DNA of 64,000 nt from Vibrio fluminensis (GCF_015278125.1 NZ_JADILO010000012.1:47429-111428); one strand, 5' to 3'; positions 33,589 to 43,505 are shown, counted from the stretch's first letter. Translations and numbers: made by a program. The notes: generated from the letters alone by a model not told the origin.

Positions 33589-34389
33589 TTAGAAACCTTT
33601 GATGTTTTCCGCTTCTAGCTCAGTGAAGTATTTCACGGTTTTCACTTTCAGCTCTTGTGTCGATGGCTCGTCACATACGATGACTGATTTAGGGTGTAGC
33701 TGCAGAGCAGATACAGTCCACAGGTGGTTTACACTACCTTCAACAGCGGCTTCTAGTGCCTGTGCTTTGTTGTGACCAGTCACTAGAATCATGATCTCTT
33801 CTGAGTCTAGTAGTGTACCTACACCGATAGTTAGTGCGTATTTTGGTACTTGGTTGATATCGCCATCAAAGAAACGAGAGTTCGCGATGCGAGTATCTTC
33901 AGTTAGAGTCTTGATGCGAGTACGAGAAGATAGCGAAGATGCAGGTTCGTTAAATGCAATGTGACCGTCGTTACCTACGCCACCCATGAATAGGTTGATT
34001 TTACCGTAAGACTTAATTTTATCTTCGTAACGCTTACATTCAACTTCGTGATCTGGTGCGTTACCGTCTAGAAGGTTGATGTTTTCTTCTTGAATATCAA
34101 TGTGATTGAAGAAATTGTTGTACATGAATGAACGGTATGACTCTGGGTGATCCGCTGGGATGCCAATGTATTCATCCATGTTGAATGTTACAACGTGCTT
34201 GAAGCTAACTTCGCCAGCTTTATGCAGTTCGATTAGAGCATTGTATGTTGCTAGAGGCGTACCACCAGTAGGTAGACCTAGAACGAACGGACGCTCTGCT
34301 GTTGGTTGGAAATCATTAATGCGCTTAACGATATGTGCCGCTGCCCATTTACCTACTTGTGCTGCTTGTTGAAGCGGGATAAGTCTCAT
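33589..34389 (-). CDS. nagB: Glucosamine-6-phosphate deaminase
   Basis: A 266-aa cytoplasmic enzyme that converts glucosamine-6-phosphate to fructose-6-phosphate and ammonia, feeding chitin- and GlcNAc-derived sugar into glycolysis. Recognisable segments are [74 protein letters not shown] and [24 protein letters not shown]. Length and motifs are those of E. coli NagB. The gene stands alone here, without nagA or nagC. An inverted repeat resembling a NagC operator lies about 40 bp upstream. Confidence 0.97.
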   Translation of the reverse strand: MRLIPLQQAAQVGKWAAAHIVKRINDFQPTAERPFVLGLPTGGTPLATYNALIELHKAGEVSFKHVVTFNMDEYIGIPADHPESYRSFMYNNFFNHIDIQEENINLLDGNAPDHEVECKRYEDKIKSYGKINLFMGGVGNDGHIAFNEPASSLSSRTRIKTLTEDTRIANSRFFDGDINQVPKYALTIGVGTLLDSEEIMILVTGHNKAQALEAAVEGSVNHLWTVSALQLHPKSVIVCDEPSTQELKVKTVKYFTELEAENIKGF

Positions 34390-34428
34390 TTTCTGCCCCT
34401 GATAATTAGAATTCGGTACGCTGTGTCA

Positions 34429-34449
34429 TTATTTTGCATTATAAAATAA
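34429..34449. promoter_or_regulatory. NagC-like operator upstream of nagB
   Basis: TTATTTT and AAAATAA form an exact inverted repeat with a 7-base spacer, 40 bp before the nagB start. The A+T-rich symmetric form and position resemble NagC sites; the assignment is inference. Confidence 0.45.
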
Positions 34450-34797
34450 GTGATCTTGATGTTCTATTGTTTTTGGTCAAATTTTACGTTTTCTTTTTCA
34501 AATACTGCGAAAAGTCAAAAGGCATACGTTTGCATGTTGTCTATTTGTACGTTTAATGATGCAAAAAAGTGGGATTTTTTATTGAGCGAACTATTATCAA
34601 TGAGCGTTATCTTTCAACTTTCTAGCGATAACTTGGGATAAAAATCGTCACCATATCGCCAAACAAGTTAACTTGGCATATCCTAGTGCCATATCGTAAA
34701 AATCGGCGAGTTAAAAAATAAAAAGCTCAAAAAACTCGCAGCCGAGCCGATAAATAAGTGTGATTTCAATGTTAAACGCGACGTGTGAAGTTAATTA
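34450..34797. other. Intergenic region between nagB and the Sel1 gene
   Basis: About 350 bp, A+T-rich, carrying the promoters of two divergent genes. I see no convincing gene; an open frame at 34450-34641 has poor composition. A sequence AACTTGGCATATCCTAGTGCCATATC near 34670 contains two direct GCCATATCGT/GCCATATCG-like copies (about 34651 and 34688), possibly a regulatory repeat. Confidence 0.4.
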
Positions 34798-35979
34798 ATG
34801 AGTATGATGGGAATTGCCATAGGGGCAACCGGACTTCTTTTGCTGCTATTGTTTGTTTGGATGCTGGCAATATCGGTTCGCCAGCAGCGAGCAGAGAGCG
34901 AGCGCAAACAACGTGAAAGTGCTTATCGCAAAGCGATAGCTCGTGATCGTAAGCGTGATCAAGAAGAAAGACTGAGAAAAGCGGAAAATGGCGATCTTGC
35001 CATGATCCTTTATTTTGCCAAGGAAGAGGAGCGAGTTAACCTTCGCAAGGCTCTTTATTGGTATATGAAGGCCGCGCAACTCGACAATATAACCGGAATG
35101 TACGGTGTTATTCGGATTTGTGACCGAATGAAAGAAGATGTGGTACTGCGCCAGCAAGCGAACTACTGGCGAGTTGCCATCGCTGCAGCCGAAGGTGACT
35201 TAGAGGCAAAACATAAAACCGCAGAGGCGTTATTCTTGGGGCGAGGCGTCGAACAAAACGTGACCAAAGCGAATCTCTTAATGGAAGAGGCTGCGAACGC
35301 ACGATATGTTCCTGCGATGTTATTTTTAGGAGATTGGCTGGTTGCAGAAAATAATCCAACGCCGTCGGCTGAAGATTCATTTTATTGGTTCTTGCAAGCA
35401 GTTAAAGCAAAAAGTAACGAAGGACGTCTAAAACTTGGCTTGTGCTACATACAAGGTATTGGTGTAGAACAAGATTTTAAGCAAGGTTGCTATTGGCTGG
35501 AACGAGCTGGAGAAAAAGGCTATACACCCGCAATGTTTAAAGCTGGTGAATACTGGCTAGAGTACCACCATCAAGGCAAGTTCATCGCTTATATTTGGTT
35601 GTTTATGGCGGCGCAATTGGGTAATGATGAAGCCCGAGCACTGCGTGACAAATTGTCTTTGACTATGGGGGTTGATACGGTCGTTGGGCTGCAATCTTTA
35701 GCCAAACCAATGCTTAAACGAATTCGTGAAAACAGAGTGGGCAAACATGCAATTATAAAAGCACTTAACCGACTATATAAACGAGAATTTGATTATTTAG
35801 CCTATGATCTTGCCCCTGATAGTGAACGGATCAGCCTTGATGAAGAATCGGAAATGCTCGAATCAGGAGAGGGATTGCATGATGAGCAGCCCCAAGAGTT
35901 ATCAATGAATTCTCCATCTATATCCCAATCTCCTACGTTGGACTTTACGCGTTCGCCAATGGACCAACCAAAATCTTGA
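34798..35979 (+). CDS. Membrane-anchored Sel1-repeat protein
   Basis: A 393-aa protein with an N-terminal membrane helix (about 5-27), a charged coiled segment (28-65), then Sel1-like (TPR-type) repeats. Examples are RKALYWYMKAAQLDN, AEALFLGRGVEQNVTKANLLMEEAANARYVPAMLFLG and GRLKLGLCYIQGIGVEQDFKQGCYWLERAGEKGYTPAMFKAGEY. The C-terminus is Ser/Pro-rich and acidic. It should be a cytoplasmic scaffold on the inner membrane. It lies convergent with the bcsEFG operon, so a link to cellulose or surface functions is possible but unsupported. Confidence 0.85.
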   Translation: MSMMGIAIGATGLLLLLLFVWMLAISVRQQRAESERKQRESAYRKAIARDRKRDQEERLRKAENGDLAMILYFAKEEERVNLRKALYWYMKAAQLDNITGMYGVIRICDRMKEDVVLRQQANYWRVAIAAAEGDLEAKHKTAEALFLGRGVEQNVTKANLLMEEAANARYVPAMLFLGDWLVAENNPTPSAEDSFYWFLQAVKAKSNEGRLKLGLCYIQGIGVEQDFKQGCYWLERAGEKGYTPAMFKAGEYWLEYHHQGKFIAYIWLFMAAQLGNDEARALRDKLSLTMGVDTVVGLQSLAKPMLKRIRENRVGKHAIIKALNRLYKREFDYLAYDLAPDSERISLDEESEMLESGEGLHDEQPQELSMNSPSISQSPTLDFTRSPMDQPKS

Positions 35980-36002
35980 ACGATTAGTGCAATATAGAAG
36001 CG

Positions 36003-36034
36003 AAAGACCGAGTGAGTATCTCTCTCGGTCTTTT
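36003..36034. terminator. Bidirectional terminator between the Sel1 gene and bcsG
   Basis: AAAGACCGAG pairs with CTCGGTCTTT, with an extra GAG/CTC pairing inside the loop, and is flanked by T-rich sequence (TTTTAGTTTTT) on the plus strand. Confidence 0.88.
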
Positions 36035-36039
36035 AGTTT

Positions 36040-37671
36040 TTAATGAGGGTATTCAATCCAACTTGTGCCATCTAATGAAACATAGTATCTGCCATCAACT
36101 TCTATTACTGTCGACCCCGAATTCTGCGCAACGACATCAGTTTGCGGTAGGTTCGCGGTTAAGTCTTCAGGATCAAACTGCTTAACTTGATAGATGTCTT
36201 TGTCGAGGATATTGGCGATAAGTTGTGATAGTGCTAGATAGCTGGAAGGCGCTTCTACATGTTTAGTTTCACCTTGACGCTGTATATCTTTACCAAAAAC
36301 CTTCAGGCCAACTGGTGTGTGAATGATGGTGGGTGCTGGAATTTCACGCATCCCTGAAATTTGCATTCTATCTCCACGCATTCCTGCCCCATGCTCAGGT
36401 ACGAGCGCAACTACAATGTTGCGTTCTGACGCTTCAAGCGTTTTGAAGAATGCGTACAGGTCGTCTAGCAGATTATTCAGACGCTTTTTGTAGCTCACCA
36501 TTGACGTGGTTGAGTTGGCATTAATAATGCGGTTACCGTCATGCAGTGAAATTGAGTTATACAAGGCAACAACTTTGTCATCGCTATTGTCTAGCCTGCT
36601 TTGCCACCAGTTATCGAGAACTTGTTTATCTCGGAATATGTCTGAACCATCAAAAGACTTTTGATAGGGTGTAAAGCCTTGCTGCGACATTAGGTCTGCT
36701 TGTATGTCGCCATCTTTTTTTATTAGCTCTAGGAAACTGTCAAACACGCCGTTATGGTTCATTACTAGGTTTTCTTTGAAACCTAACGCTTTCAGGTCAT
36801 CAAATAAGTAGCATTGCTTAGAGGGAGCGGTAGTAAACAGTTGGCTATGTTTTTGCTGACCGCAACTGGCTCTCAAGAGTCTCACCACCGCCGGACCGCT
36901 ATAAGAAGTCGCAGAGTTAAAGTTGTCGAACATAATGTCGAACTCTTTAAACAATGGATGATCGGCTAAACCGGCAATTTCAATATCGTCCCACGCGACC
37001 GAGCAGATACTGAGCAACAGCAGATCAAAAGGCGCATCTTTTGAACTCTCAGCGTTAAAATTCACTCGTCTTGATGCTTCTTTGGTAAAGAAATCGGCGG
37101 TCAAGGTGTTTAGGGTTGTATCGTTGATTTCGCCAATTACGGGCGGAGAAGGTTGACCGGTGTTTGCAGTCGCTTCCGGTAACACTGAGAGTTTAGAGTC
37201 TAAATTGGCAGTTTCTTTGGGATCACTAACGTGTGGGAAACTGATATATAGCATCGCCACAGTAACCAAGACTGAAACACGCAAGAACTGGCTTAAGATG
37301 AAGTAACCCGCGCACAATGCAAATAGTCCAATGAGCGCTTGAAGTGACACAAAGCGCCCCAAAAGTTCAATAAGATAACTGAGCTCGAACTGCATCAATT
37401 GTCCCATTTGTGCCCAAAGTCTGTCGAGAGGGGGCAGATATGAGTCATAGTGGAGCAGCCAAGCTGCCGCAATGACTGCGATAAAGTGGCGGATATAATT
37501 GAGTTTAACTCTGCTTACAGGCAGTAAGATAAACATGAGCAACGCGAAGTTTTGCAGCGGATGAAAGTTAATCACCCCTTGTAAATAGAGAGCAATTTTC
37601 GCGATAAAGTAAATATTCCACCAACCTAGGCTGATTGAGAAACTGGGCGTTGTTTGCGTTTGCGATGCCAT
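36040..37671 (-). CDS. bcsG: Cellulose phosphoethanolamine transferase BcsG
   Basis: A 543-aa inner-membrane enzyme that adds phosphoethanolamine to nascent cellulose. Four or five N-terminal helices (to about 165) precede a periplasmic alkaline-phosphatase-like domain. The nucleophile Ser region reads TSYSGPAVVRLLRASCG (about 255), and zinc-ligand candidates are CSVAWDDIE and PEHGAG (about 425). It is the third gene of bcsE-bcsF-bcsG, starting 3 bases after the bcsF stop. Its presence predicts modified rather than plain cellulose. Confidence 0.93.
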   Translation of the reverse strand: MASQTQTTPSFSISLGWWNIYFIAKIALYLQGVINFHPLQNFALLMFILLPVSRVKLNYIRHFIAVIAAAWLLHYDSYLPPLDRLWAQMGQLMQFELSYLIELLGRFVSLQALIGLFALCAGYFILSQFLRVSVLVTVAMLYISFPHVSDPKETANLDSKLSVLPEATANTGQPSPPVIGEINDTTLNTLTADFFTKEASRRVNFNAESSKDAPFDLLLLSICSVAWDDIEIAGLADHPLFKEFDIMFDNFNSATSYSGPAVVRLLRASCGQQKHSQLFTTAPSKQCYLFDDLKALGFKENLVMNHNGVFDSFLELIKKDGDIQADLMSQQGFTPYQKSFDGSDIFRDKQVLDNWWQSRLDNSDDKVVALYNSISLHDGNRIINANSTTSMVSYKKRLNNLLDDLYAFFKTLEASERNIVVALVPEHGAGMRGDRMQISGMREIPAPTIIHTPVGLKVFGKDIQRQGETKHVEAPSSYLALSQLIANILDKDIYQVKQFDPEDLTANLPQTDVVAQNSGSTVIEVDGRYYVSLDGTSWIEYPH

Positions 37672-37674
37672 TGC

Positions 37675-37836
37675 TTAGTCTTCTTGTTTAGTATCTAGTT
37701 CAAAGTAGCGAGAACGCTTGAATTTTTTTGTATGAAATGCTCGTATTGCTTGAACAGCATCTCGTAAGAAATAGCCGAGCAAAAGACCAACAGTTAGGCT
37801 GACGCTTACAGTGAGCAAAAAGTCGTTGATATTCAT
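37675..37836 (-). CDS. bcsF: Cellulose biosynthesis protein BcsF, 53 aa
   Basis: A very short gene between bcsE and bcsG. My translation gives a 53-aa product with an N-terminal membrane helix (NDFLLTVSVSLTVGLLLGYFL) and a basic cytoplasmic tail (RDAVQAIRAFHTKKFKRSRYFELD), the size and layout of BcsF. In E. coli BcsF recruits and regulates BcsG and BcsE at the membrane. The ATG overlaps the bcsE stop (TAATG), and bcsG starts 3 bases after its own stop, so the three are coupled. Confidence 0.88.
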   Translation of the reverse strand: MNINDFLLTVSVSLTVGLLLGYFLRDAVQAIRAFHTKKFKRSRYFELDTKQED

Positions 37837-39416
37837 TATGGCCTCTTAAGAGCAATGTTTTTTCTAACGGCAAATAGAGCAGGCATTGCCGTCAAGGGCT
37901 GTTGATTGGCAGCAAAAATTTCTCTTTCAATAGTTAAGTCGGTTACTTCGTTAGAGATAGCTGCTTGGTCGTCAAGGATGTGCTTGAGCTCTGAATCAAT
38001 ATCGTATTGAGTTTCAAAGGTGTGCGTTGAATGAAATAAGTCGCGCACTGGGAACTCAAAGATATTATTTAGAGCAATACCGATATCACTGTGGCGGATG
38101 GCGCTAAACAGCACATAGAGCGCTTTAGTGCTGGCGGTCACGACATCACCATCTCGCTTGATGTGGCATAGGCGAAGACATTCTTCAGCTTGCATCCCTG
38201 GCAACAAGTTGAGTTTTACCAAGGCGAAGTGCACTTTCGATTGAGCTGACGTTGACATTATCTCACTGCAGTAGTGTGTAAACTCATTACCATTTAAGTA
38301 GCCCTTGCTGCCAAACTTTAAGTCATATTTTAGTAAAGTATCTAAATTATTTGGTATCTCGCGGCTAAGTACCTGCCCTTGTACTGCTTCGACTTGAGTA
38401 ATAAAGCGCATATGAGGAACTTGTACCGGGCAAATCAGATTGACCCCAGCTCTTAGTAGGAATTTTTCATCTGCGTAGCGCAAGCACTGTTGCGTTTCTC
38501 TGATGATAATTTTTAACTGTGGTCCTGCTTGTGCTCTTAGTTGATAGCAATCTAAAGCCAATTGTTGCACTTCATCTTGGTTTGAACAGCTAAAAATAAT
38601 TGTAGACGCTCTAGGGGCATCTAACAGTGACAGCAAATGTTGGTTATTGTCAGCAACGTGCATTGCCTTGGTTATTTTCTCTCTCTCCCCAATAGCTTGC
38701 CGAGACACATAGATTCTATCGCTGTCGGATTTGTCTTCGGTGATGTGTTGAGTTTTCTGTCTTGTTTGCTGAGTTGCGACAAAATGACCATCATTTTGTT
38801 TAGTGAAAATATACTCTTGCGCGGCAATGACACCATGCCTATTTGACCAAAAGTCGATCAAATAGCTATAGCGAGAGTGATCAATCGCGGTCATGGTTGC
38901 TAAGCCTGCAATCGAGCGATTGTGAGACAACAACTTTGGTTTCAGTATTGCTGTGGCTAAACTGCCATAAATACATAAGTTGAGTTTAGCTTCATTTTTG
39001 CTTGCCAAGCTATTGACGCTTTGTAGAAATTCGTCTATTTCTCGACCGTTATTGTGTGAGAGGAAAGAGTCGGGAATTAATATAAAGATGTTTAATTGTT
39101 TCGGTATATTTATTTTGTGAATGTCTTTAATTAGATTTATTGAGATAATTGTCTTTTTTTGACTTTTTCCATTAATAAAATAGCTTTTCTGAAGCGGGCT
39201 TGATGATAAGGCATTGAATTTGTTATTGGTGCTTTCATTTAATCCCAGAGATAATGACTCTTTACTGATAAAGCTAATCAGTGCGCTAGTTTGTTCAATG
39301 CTTAATTTGCTTAAAATAAAGTCAACTGTCATGTGTTTGTTAGAAAATAAATTTACATATGCAGACTTATTTTCCAGTTCGCTTGTAATTGGGGATAATC
39401 CTGTTATTGCTGACAT
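37836..39416 (-). CDS. bcsE: Cellulose biosynthesis c-di-GMP-binding protein BcsE
   Basis: A 526-aa cytoplasmic protein of BcsE length. The C-terminal half contains the degenerate GGDEF-like region of the family: CLRYADEKFLLRAGVNLICPVQVPHMRFITQVEAVQGQVL, in which the second RxxD-type c-di-GMP motif would be expected. It binds c-di-GMP and supports maximal cellulose synthesis through BcsQ and BcsR. The identification also rests on its position ahead of bcsF and bcsG and divergent from bcsRQ. AAGG lies 8 nt before the ATG. Confidence 0.87.
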   Translation of the reverse strand: MSAITGLSPITSELENKSAYVNLFSNKHMTVDFILSKLSIEQTSALISFISKESLSLGLNESTNNKFNALSSSPLQKSYFINGKSQKKTIISINLIKDIHKINIPKQLNIFILIPDSFLSHNNGREIDEFLQSVNSLASKNEAKLNLCIYGSLATAILKPKLLSHNRSIAGLATMTAIDHSRYSYLIDFWSNRHGVIAAQEYIFTKQNDGHFVATQQTRQKTQHITEDKSDSDRIYVSRQAIGEREKITKAMHVADNNQHLLSLLDAPRASTIIFSCSNQDEVQQLALDCYQLRAQAGPQLKIIIRETQQCLRYADEKFLLRAGVNLICPVQVPHMRFITQVEAVQGQVLSREIPNNLDTLLKYDLKFGSKGYLNGNEFTHYCSEIMSTSAQSKVHFALVKLNLLPGMQAEECLRLCHIKRDGDVVTASTKALYVLFSAIRHSDIGIALNNIFEFPVRDLFHSTHTFETQYDIDSELKHILDDQAAISNEVTDLTIEREIFAANQQPLTAMPALFAVRKNIALKRP

Positions 39417-39891
39417 GATAATTGCCTTTTAATCAGTGGTTTAAGCTATTTTTGTCTGTTCTTAATGCTTTGGCTTATGCTTGTTTGTACTGAAATGGTT
39501 ATCGGTTATGACAAAAAAATGACGCGAAGATATTAAACTAAATTGATCGAAAGTTAAATTGCATATAGCATGCTCACCTTGATGTTTATGAGCTTAAATT
39601 AATGTCTTACAGATAGAGACATAATATCAGTCGATGTGTTTTTAAGCTTATATGTCGTAAATGGATAATTACAACTTACTTTCAAAATATAGTTCTGAAG
39701 TCAAACATCATTTGGAGTGTTAACACGCGAAAGTTCAATGTCTTACATTGTCATTATGCTTCGTGTTGTATATTTTCGGTGCGTGGAATTAGCGCATCTA
39801 ATCGTTATTAGCGTTATTAACTTGGGATTCTAGTGTCCGACGAGGATGTCGACGCTCCGGTTCAATATGCCTGTAATGTGGAAAAGATGTT
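39417..39891. promoter_or_regulatory. Divergent bcsE / bcsR control region
   Basis: A 475-bp A+T-rich region carrying the promoters of both bcs transcription units. No gene is visible. An inverted repeat CTAAT-CGTT-ATTAG (39798-39811) overlaps a tandem CGTTATTAG/CGTTATTAA (39803-39820), about 75-90 bp upstream of the first rightward start. These are candidate sites for a biofilm regulator, but I cannot match them to a known consensus. Confidence 0.5.
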
Positions 39892-40095
39892 TTGTCACAG
39901 CCAGCAAAAGACATTAATTCGATCTACTCTTCATATAACTTGCTTCAACATCAATACGTTGAAACTGCAGAAAATGAATCGTACTCCAAAGTAAAAAGTA
40001 AATGGTTGGTGTTACAAAGTCAGTGTCATCACATTGACTCGACAGTAACCCAAAACAGTACGAAATTAGTAGGTCTTACAACGGAAACAGTATGA
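39892..40095 (+). CDS. bcsR: BcsR-like small protein
   Basis: A 67-aa product from a TTG start with GGAAAAG five bases upstream; an in-frame stop at 39874 leaves no other start. The sequence DINSIYSSYNLLQHQYVETAENESYSKVKSKWLVLQSQ resembles the BcsR pattern (aspartate-rich short helix, Tyr/Leu spacing, Trp-containing end) only loosely. Position directly before bcsQ, with an ATGA overlap, is the main argument. In E. coli BcsR pairs with BcsQ to control the synthase. If it is not BcsR it is still a coupled small gene. Confidence 0.6.
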   Translation: MSQPAKDINSIYSSYNLLQHQYVETAENESYSKVKSKWLVLQSQCHHIDSTVTQNSTKLVGLTTETV

Positions 40096-40868
40096 AACGC
40101 CTTCTACTCGTTAGTCTGAGGGGCGGCTGTGGCTCGACCACAATGACCGCGAACTTGGCACAGTCATTAGTGAAGATTAATAAATCTGTGCTCGCTATTG
40201 ATGGTGTACCAGAAAACCTGCTGCGTCTCCATCTGGGCTTACCTTTTGAAGAACGAGATGGTTGGGCTGCGCGCGTACTCACAGACGAGCATTGGTATGA
40301 TGCGGGCTTTTCGAGTCCGCAAGGAGTGGACTTTCTGCCATTTGGCGAATTAGAGGCAGATTCACGTCAGCGTTTTTATCAAAATCAGTCTCGAACAGTG
40401 ACGAGTTTGAGCCACGCTTTGCTTGACCTTGCAGAGCAATCTAAGTGGCAATTGTTCCATGGGGAGTTCTGGCAAATTTCAAACATTGATTGGCAAAACT
40501 TTGTTGCATCGATGGATATGGTGTTTGTCGTGATAAAGGCTGACGCGATGAACTATGCGTTGCTTCAGTCACAATGCCTATGTAACCAGATACTTCGGGA
40601 ACTCATGGATAGCGGGAAAATCCGTTTTATTCTCAATCAATACCAGCCAGAAACTGAAATAGGACGCGACTTTTCATTAGTACTGAAGCAAGAGTTGCAA
40701 AGTTTGTTGGTACCAGTATTTATGCATAAAGATACCGCTCTAGCTGAATGTGCCGCTAACTTGACCACGATTCAACACTATGCCCCGATGAGCCAAGCGG
40801 CGAAAGATTATCAAGCTCTTGCTTTTTGGTGTGTATCTTCTCTTGCTTCAAGTACTAGTCAGGATTAA
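40092..40868 (+). CDS. bcsQ: Cellulose biosynthesis ParA/MinD-like protein BcsQ
   Basis: A 258-aa P-loop protein needed for cellulose synthase assembly at the cell pole. The deviant Walker A reads RGGCGSTTMT, lacking the usual Lys; E. coli BcsQ has a similar RGGVGTTT, so this is a family trait. Other BcsQ segments are LLRLHLGLPFEERDGWAARVL, GVDFLPFGEL and HKDTALAECAANLTT. It overlaps the preceding small gene by 4 bp and is followed 3 bases later by bcsA. Confidence 0.9.
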   Translation: MKRLLLVSLRGGCGSTTMTANLAQSLVKINKSVLAIDGVPENLLRLHLGLPFEERDGWAARVLTDEHWYDAGFSSPQGVDFLPFGELEADSRQRFYQNQSRTVTSLSHALLDLAEQSKWQLFHGEFWQISNIDWQNFVASMDMVFVVIKADAMNYALLQSQCLCNQILRELMDSGKIRFILNQYQPETEIGRDFSLVLKQELQSLLVPVFMHKDTALAECAANLTTIQHYAPMSQAAKDYQALAFWCVSSLASSTSQD

Positions 40869-40871
40869 GTG

Positions 40872-43505
40872 ATGAAGGGGCTTAACTTAATCTTTCAGCG
40901 TTGGATCGTAGAACGATTTGAACAGCACAAAAACAGCTATGAGCAAGCATGGCAATGCCGAACGAGTTGGTTGGGACACTTACTCTTAGGTGCTTGGTTT
41001 AGCTTTAGCTTTGTGTTTCTAAAACCAGTGATTGCAGGCGTTCCCTCTTGGAAGCTACCTCTGGTCTATTTCCCGCAAGTGAACTTTGCCGCCCCTCGTT
41101 TATTTGATGCTGTTCGCTTTATCGTTCAAAGCATTTGGTTGATCTGCTTTAAGCAATGTGTGAATCGCGGTGGACTGTATAAAATGCGAAGGCTTGCGAT
41201 AAGCGCGATGATTCAGTTACGCAAAATTTTCTATCTTCCTTTTGAATCAGTCGCCAAAATAGTCAGTTGGTTAGAAAAAACCGCTAACCAAGCTAAGCAG
41301 CCAGAGTTTCGCCAAGCGATAAGAACGAGTAAGTCAGCACTGGTTCTAAATTATTTATTATTGTTTTGTGTCGTCTTGCTGGCGCTGATCTGTTTTACCG
41401 TTCCATTTGGCTATCAAGCGCAACTCGTCTTTGTTGTATTACTTTGGGCGTTGGCAATGATGGTCCGTCGCTTGCCGGGTCGTTTTCCGACCATGCTATT
41501 AATCATCATGTCAGTGACGGCTTCTTGTCGTTATCTCTGGTGGCGTTACTCTTCCACGTTGAACTGGGATGACCCGCTAGCTCTGGTTTTAGGTAGTGTC
41601 TTACTGATTGCTGAAACGTATTCGTGGATAGTGTTGATTTTGGGCTATTTCCAAAATATTTGGCCGCTTAATCGTAAGCCAATCGAAATGCCGCAAGATA
41701 CCTCTAAATGGCCGACGATTGACCTGATGATCCCAACGTATAATGAAGACCTCGATGTCGTTAAAGCGACGGTCTATGCTTCTTTGGGCGTTGATTGGCC
41801 AAAAGACAAGCTCAACATCTATGTGCTTGATGATGGTAAACGCGATAGCTTTCGCGATTTTGCTAAGAGTGTCGGAGTCAATTACATTCGCCGCCCAACC
41901 AATGAGCATGCCAAAGCCGGTAATATTAACTATGCGTTGAAGCAAACAAGCGGCGAGTTCGTCGCTATCTTCGATTGCGACCATATCCCAACACGTGCGT
42001 TTTTCCAGCTTACAATGGGGATGTTTGTTAAAGACCCTAAACTCGCACTCGTGCAGACACCACACCACTTTTTTTCGCCGGACCCATTTGAAAGAAACTT
42101 GGCAAACTTTCGTAATGTGCCGAATGAAGGCAGTTTGTTTTACGGCTTAATTCAAGATGGTAATGATTTGTGGGATGCGACCTTCTTTTGTGGCTCCTGT
42201 GCGATTTTGCGCCGTCAGCCATTAGAAGAAGTGGGCGGGATTGCCGTCGAAACCGTCACGGAAGATGCGCATACCTCTTTACGCATGCATCGCCTAGGCT
42301 ATCGCTCAGCTTACCTCAAACAGCCAATCTCAGCGGGCTTAGCGACAGAAACTCTATCAGCTCACGTTGGACAGCGTATTCGTTGGGCCCGAGGGATGGC
42401 GCAGATTTTTAGGGTAGATAACCCACTAACGGGCAAAGGTTTGAAACTCTCGCAAAGACTGTGCTACGCCAATGCGATGTTGCACTTTTTATCTGGGATC
42501 CCACGGATTGTCTTTTTGATTGCGCCTTTGGCGTTTTTATTACTGCACTCATACGTTATTTATGCACCAGCGCTAGCGATTATTTTGTATGTGTTGCCGC
42601 ACATGATTCACGCCAGTATGACTAACTCTCGTATGCAAGGGGATTATCGATATTCCTTTTGGGGTGAGGTTTATGAGACTGTGTTGGCTTGGTATATCGC
42701 GAGGCCAACGACGGTTGCACTGTTTGCGCCGCACAAAGGTTCGTTCAATGTTACGGCGAAGGGGGGCTTGGTAGAGAAGTCCCACTATGACTGGGTTATC
42801 TCGCGCCCATATTTAGTTTTGGTAGCATTCAATATTCTTGGCTTCGCTGTCGGTTTATATCGTCTCGGGTGGGGGCCTCAAGATGAGTTTGGGACAGTTT
42901 TAGTTAATTTGATCTGGACGATGTACAACTTGCTGATTTTAGGCGCAGCGGTTGCGGTTGCGGTTGAAGCTAAACAGGTACGTAAAGACCACCGTGTAGA
43001 TGTCTCAACACCTATTGCGGTACGTCTAAAATCTGGTCATTTACTCCAAGCGACACTGAAAGACTTTTCGTTTGGAGGGGTGCGAGTTGAAATTGCCGGC
43101 GTAGAGCAAGATGCGGCGCACTACCTTAAGGGACAATCTTTACACATTATTCTTAATCGCGGTGGCCAAGAATTCGTTTTCCCTGTCACTGTCACCTATG
43201 CTCATAAGGAAACGTTTGGTATGCAACTCAATGAGTTGTCGCACCAACAACAAATCCAATACGTTCAATGTACCTTCGCTCGTGCAGATACATGGGCGAA
43301 ATGGCAACAGGGGTATCAAGCCGACAAGCCTCTCTCTAGTATGCATGCCGTACTTCATGTCGGCTTTAATGGATACAAACGCTTGCTACGACATTGTCCT
43401 AAGACGGTTAGAGCCTGTGTCGATGCTCTTTTAATTTGTATCAAGTTTATTTGGTCTCTTAGACCTCGCTATGTCCCAACCAGGACCTTAAGTCATGCTC
43501 AATAA
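40872..43505 (+). CDS. bcsA: Cellulose synthase catalytic subunit BcsA
   Basis: An 877-aa inner-membrane glycosyltransferase 2 enzyme that polymerises UDP-glucose. Active-site motifs are DDG (about 320), DCD (about 368), TED (about 462) and QRIRW (about 500). A C-terminal PilZ domain with RKDHR (about 703) and DFSFGG binds c-di-GMP to relieve autoinhibition. Eight or so membrane helices flank the catalytic domain. An extended N-terminal part of about 150 residues precedes them, as in E. coli. ATG 40872 is used, with GTG 40869 adjacent. It overlaps bcsB by 11 bp. Confidence 0.97.
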   Translation: MKGLNLIFQRWIVERFEQHKNSYEQAWQCRTSWLGHLLLGAWFSFSFVFLKPVIAGVPSWKLPLVYFPQVNFAAPRLFDAVRFIVQSIWLICFKQCVNRGGLYKMRRLAISAMIQLRKIFYLPFESVAKIVSWLEKTANQAKQPEFRQAIRTSKSALVLNYLLLFCVVLLALICFTVPFGYQAQLVFVVLLWALAMMVRRLPGRFPTMLLIIMSVTASCRYLWWRYSSTLNWDDPLALVLGSVLLIAETYSWIVLILGYFQNIWPLNRKPIEMPQDTSKWPTIDLMIPTYNEDLDVVKATVYASLGVDWPKDKLNIYVLDDGKRDSFRDFAKSVGVNYIRRPTNEHAKAGNINYALKQTSGEFVAIFDCDHIPTRAFFQLTMGMFVKDPKLALVQTPHHFFSPDPFERNLANFRNVPNEGSLFYGLIQDGNDLWDATFFCGSCAILRRQPLEEVGGIAVETVTEDAHTSLRMHRLGYRSAYLKQPISAGLATETLSAHVGQRIRWARGMAQIFRVDNPLTGKGLKLSQRLCYANAMLHFLSGIPRIVFLIAPLAFLLLHSYVIYAPALAIILYVLPHMIHASMTNSRMQGDYRYSFWGEVYETVLAWYIARPTTVALFAPHKGSFNVTAKGGLVEKSHYDWVISRPYLVLVAFNILGFAVGLYRLGWGPQDEFGTVLVNLIWTMYNLLILGAAVAVAVEAKQVRKDHRVDVSTPIAVRLKSGHLLQATLKDFSFGGVRVEIAGVEQDAAHYLKGQSLHIILNRGGQEFVFPVTVTYAHKETFGMQLNELSHQQQIQYVQCTFARADTWAKWQQGYQADKPLSSMHAVLHVGFNGYKRLLRHCPKTVRACVDALLICIKFIWSLRPRYVPTRTLSHAQ

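Noticed and set aside
34450..34641. Open frame of 63 codons upstream of nagB
   Set aside because: Phe/Ser/Cys-rich composition typical of A+T-rich noncoding DNA, no ribosome site, and it lies in the shared promoter region.
40092..40868. Missing Walker A lysine in BcsQ as a sign of inactivation
   Set aside because: E. coli BcsQ has a comparable RGGVGTTT sequence as I recall it, so the feature is normal for the family.
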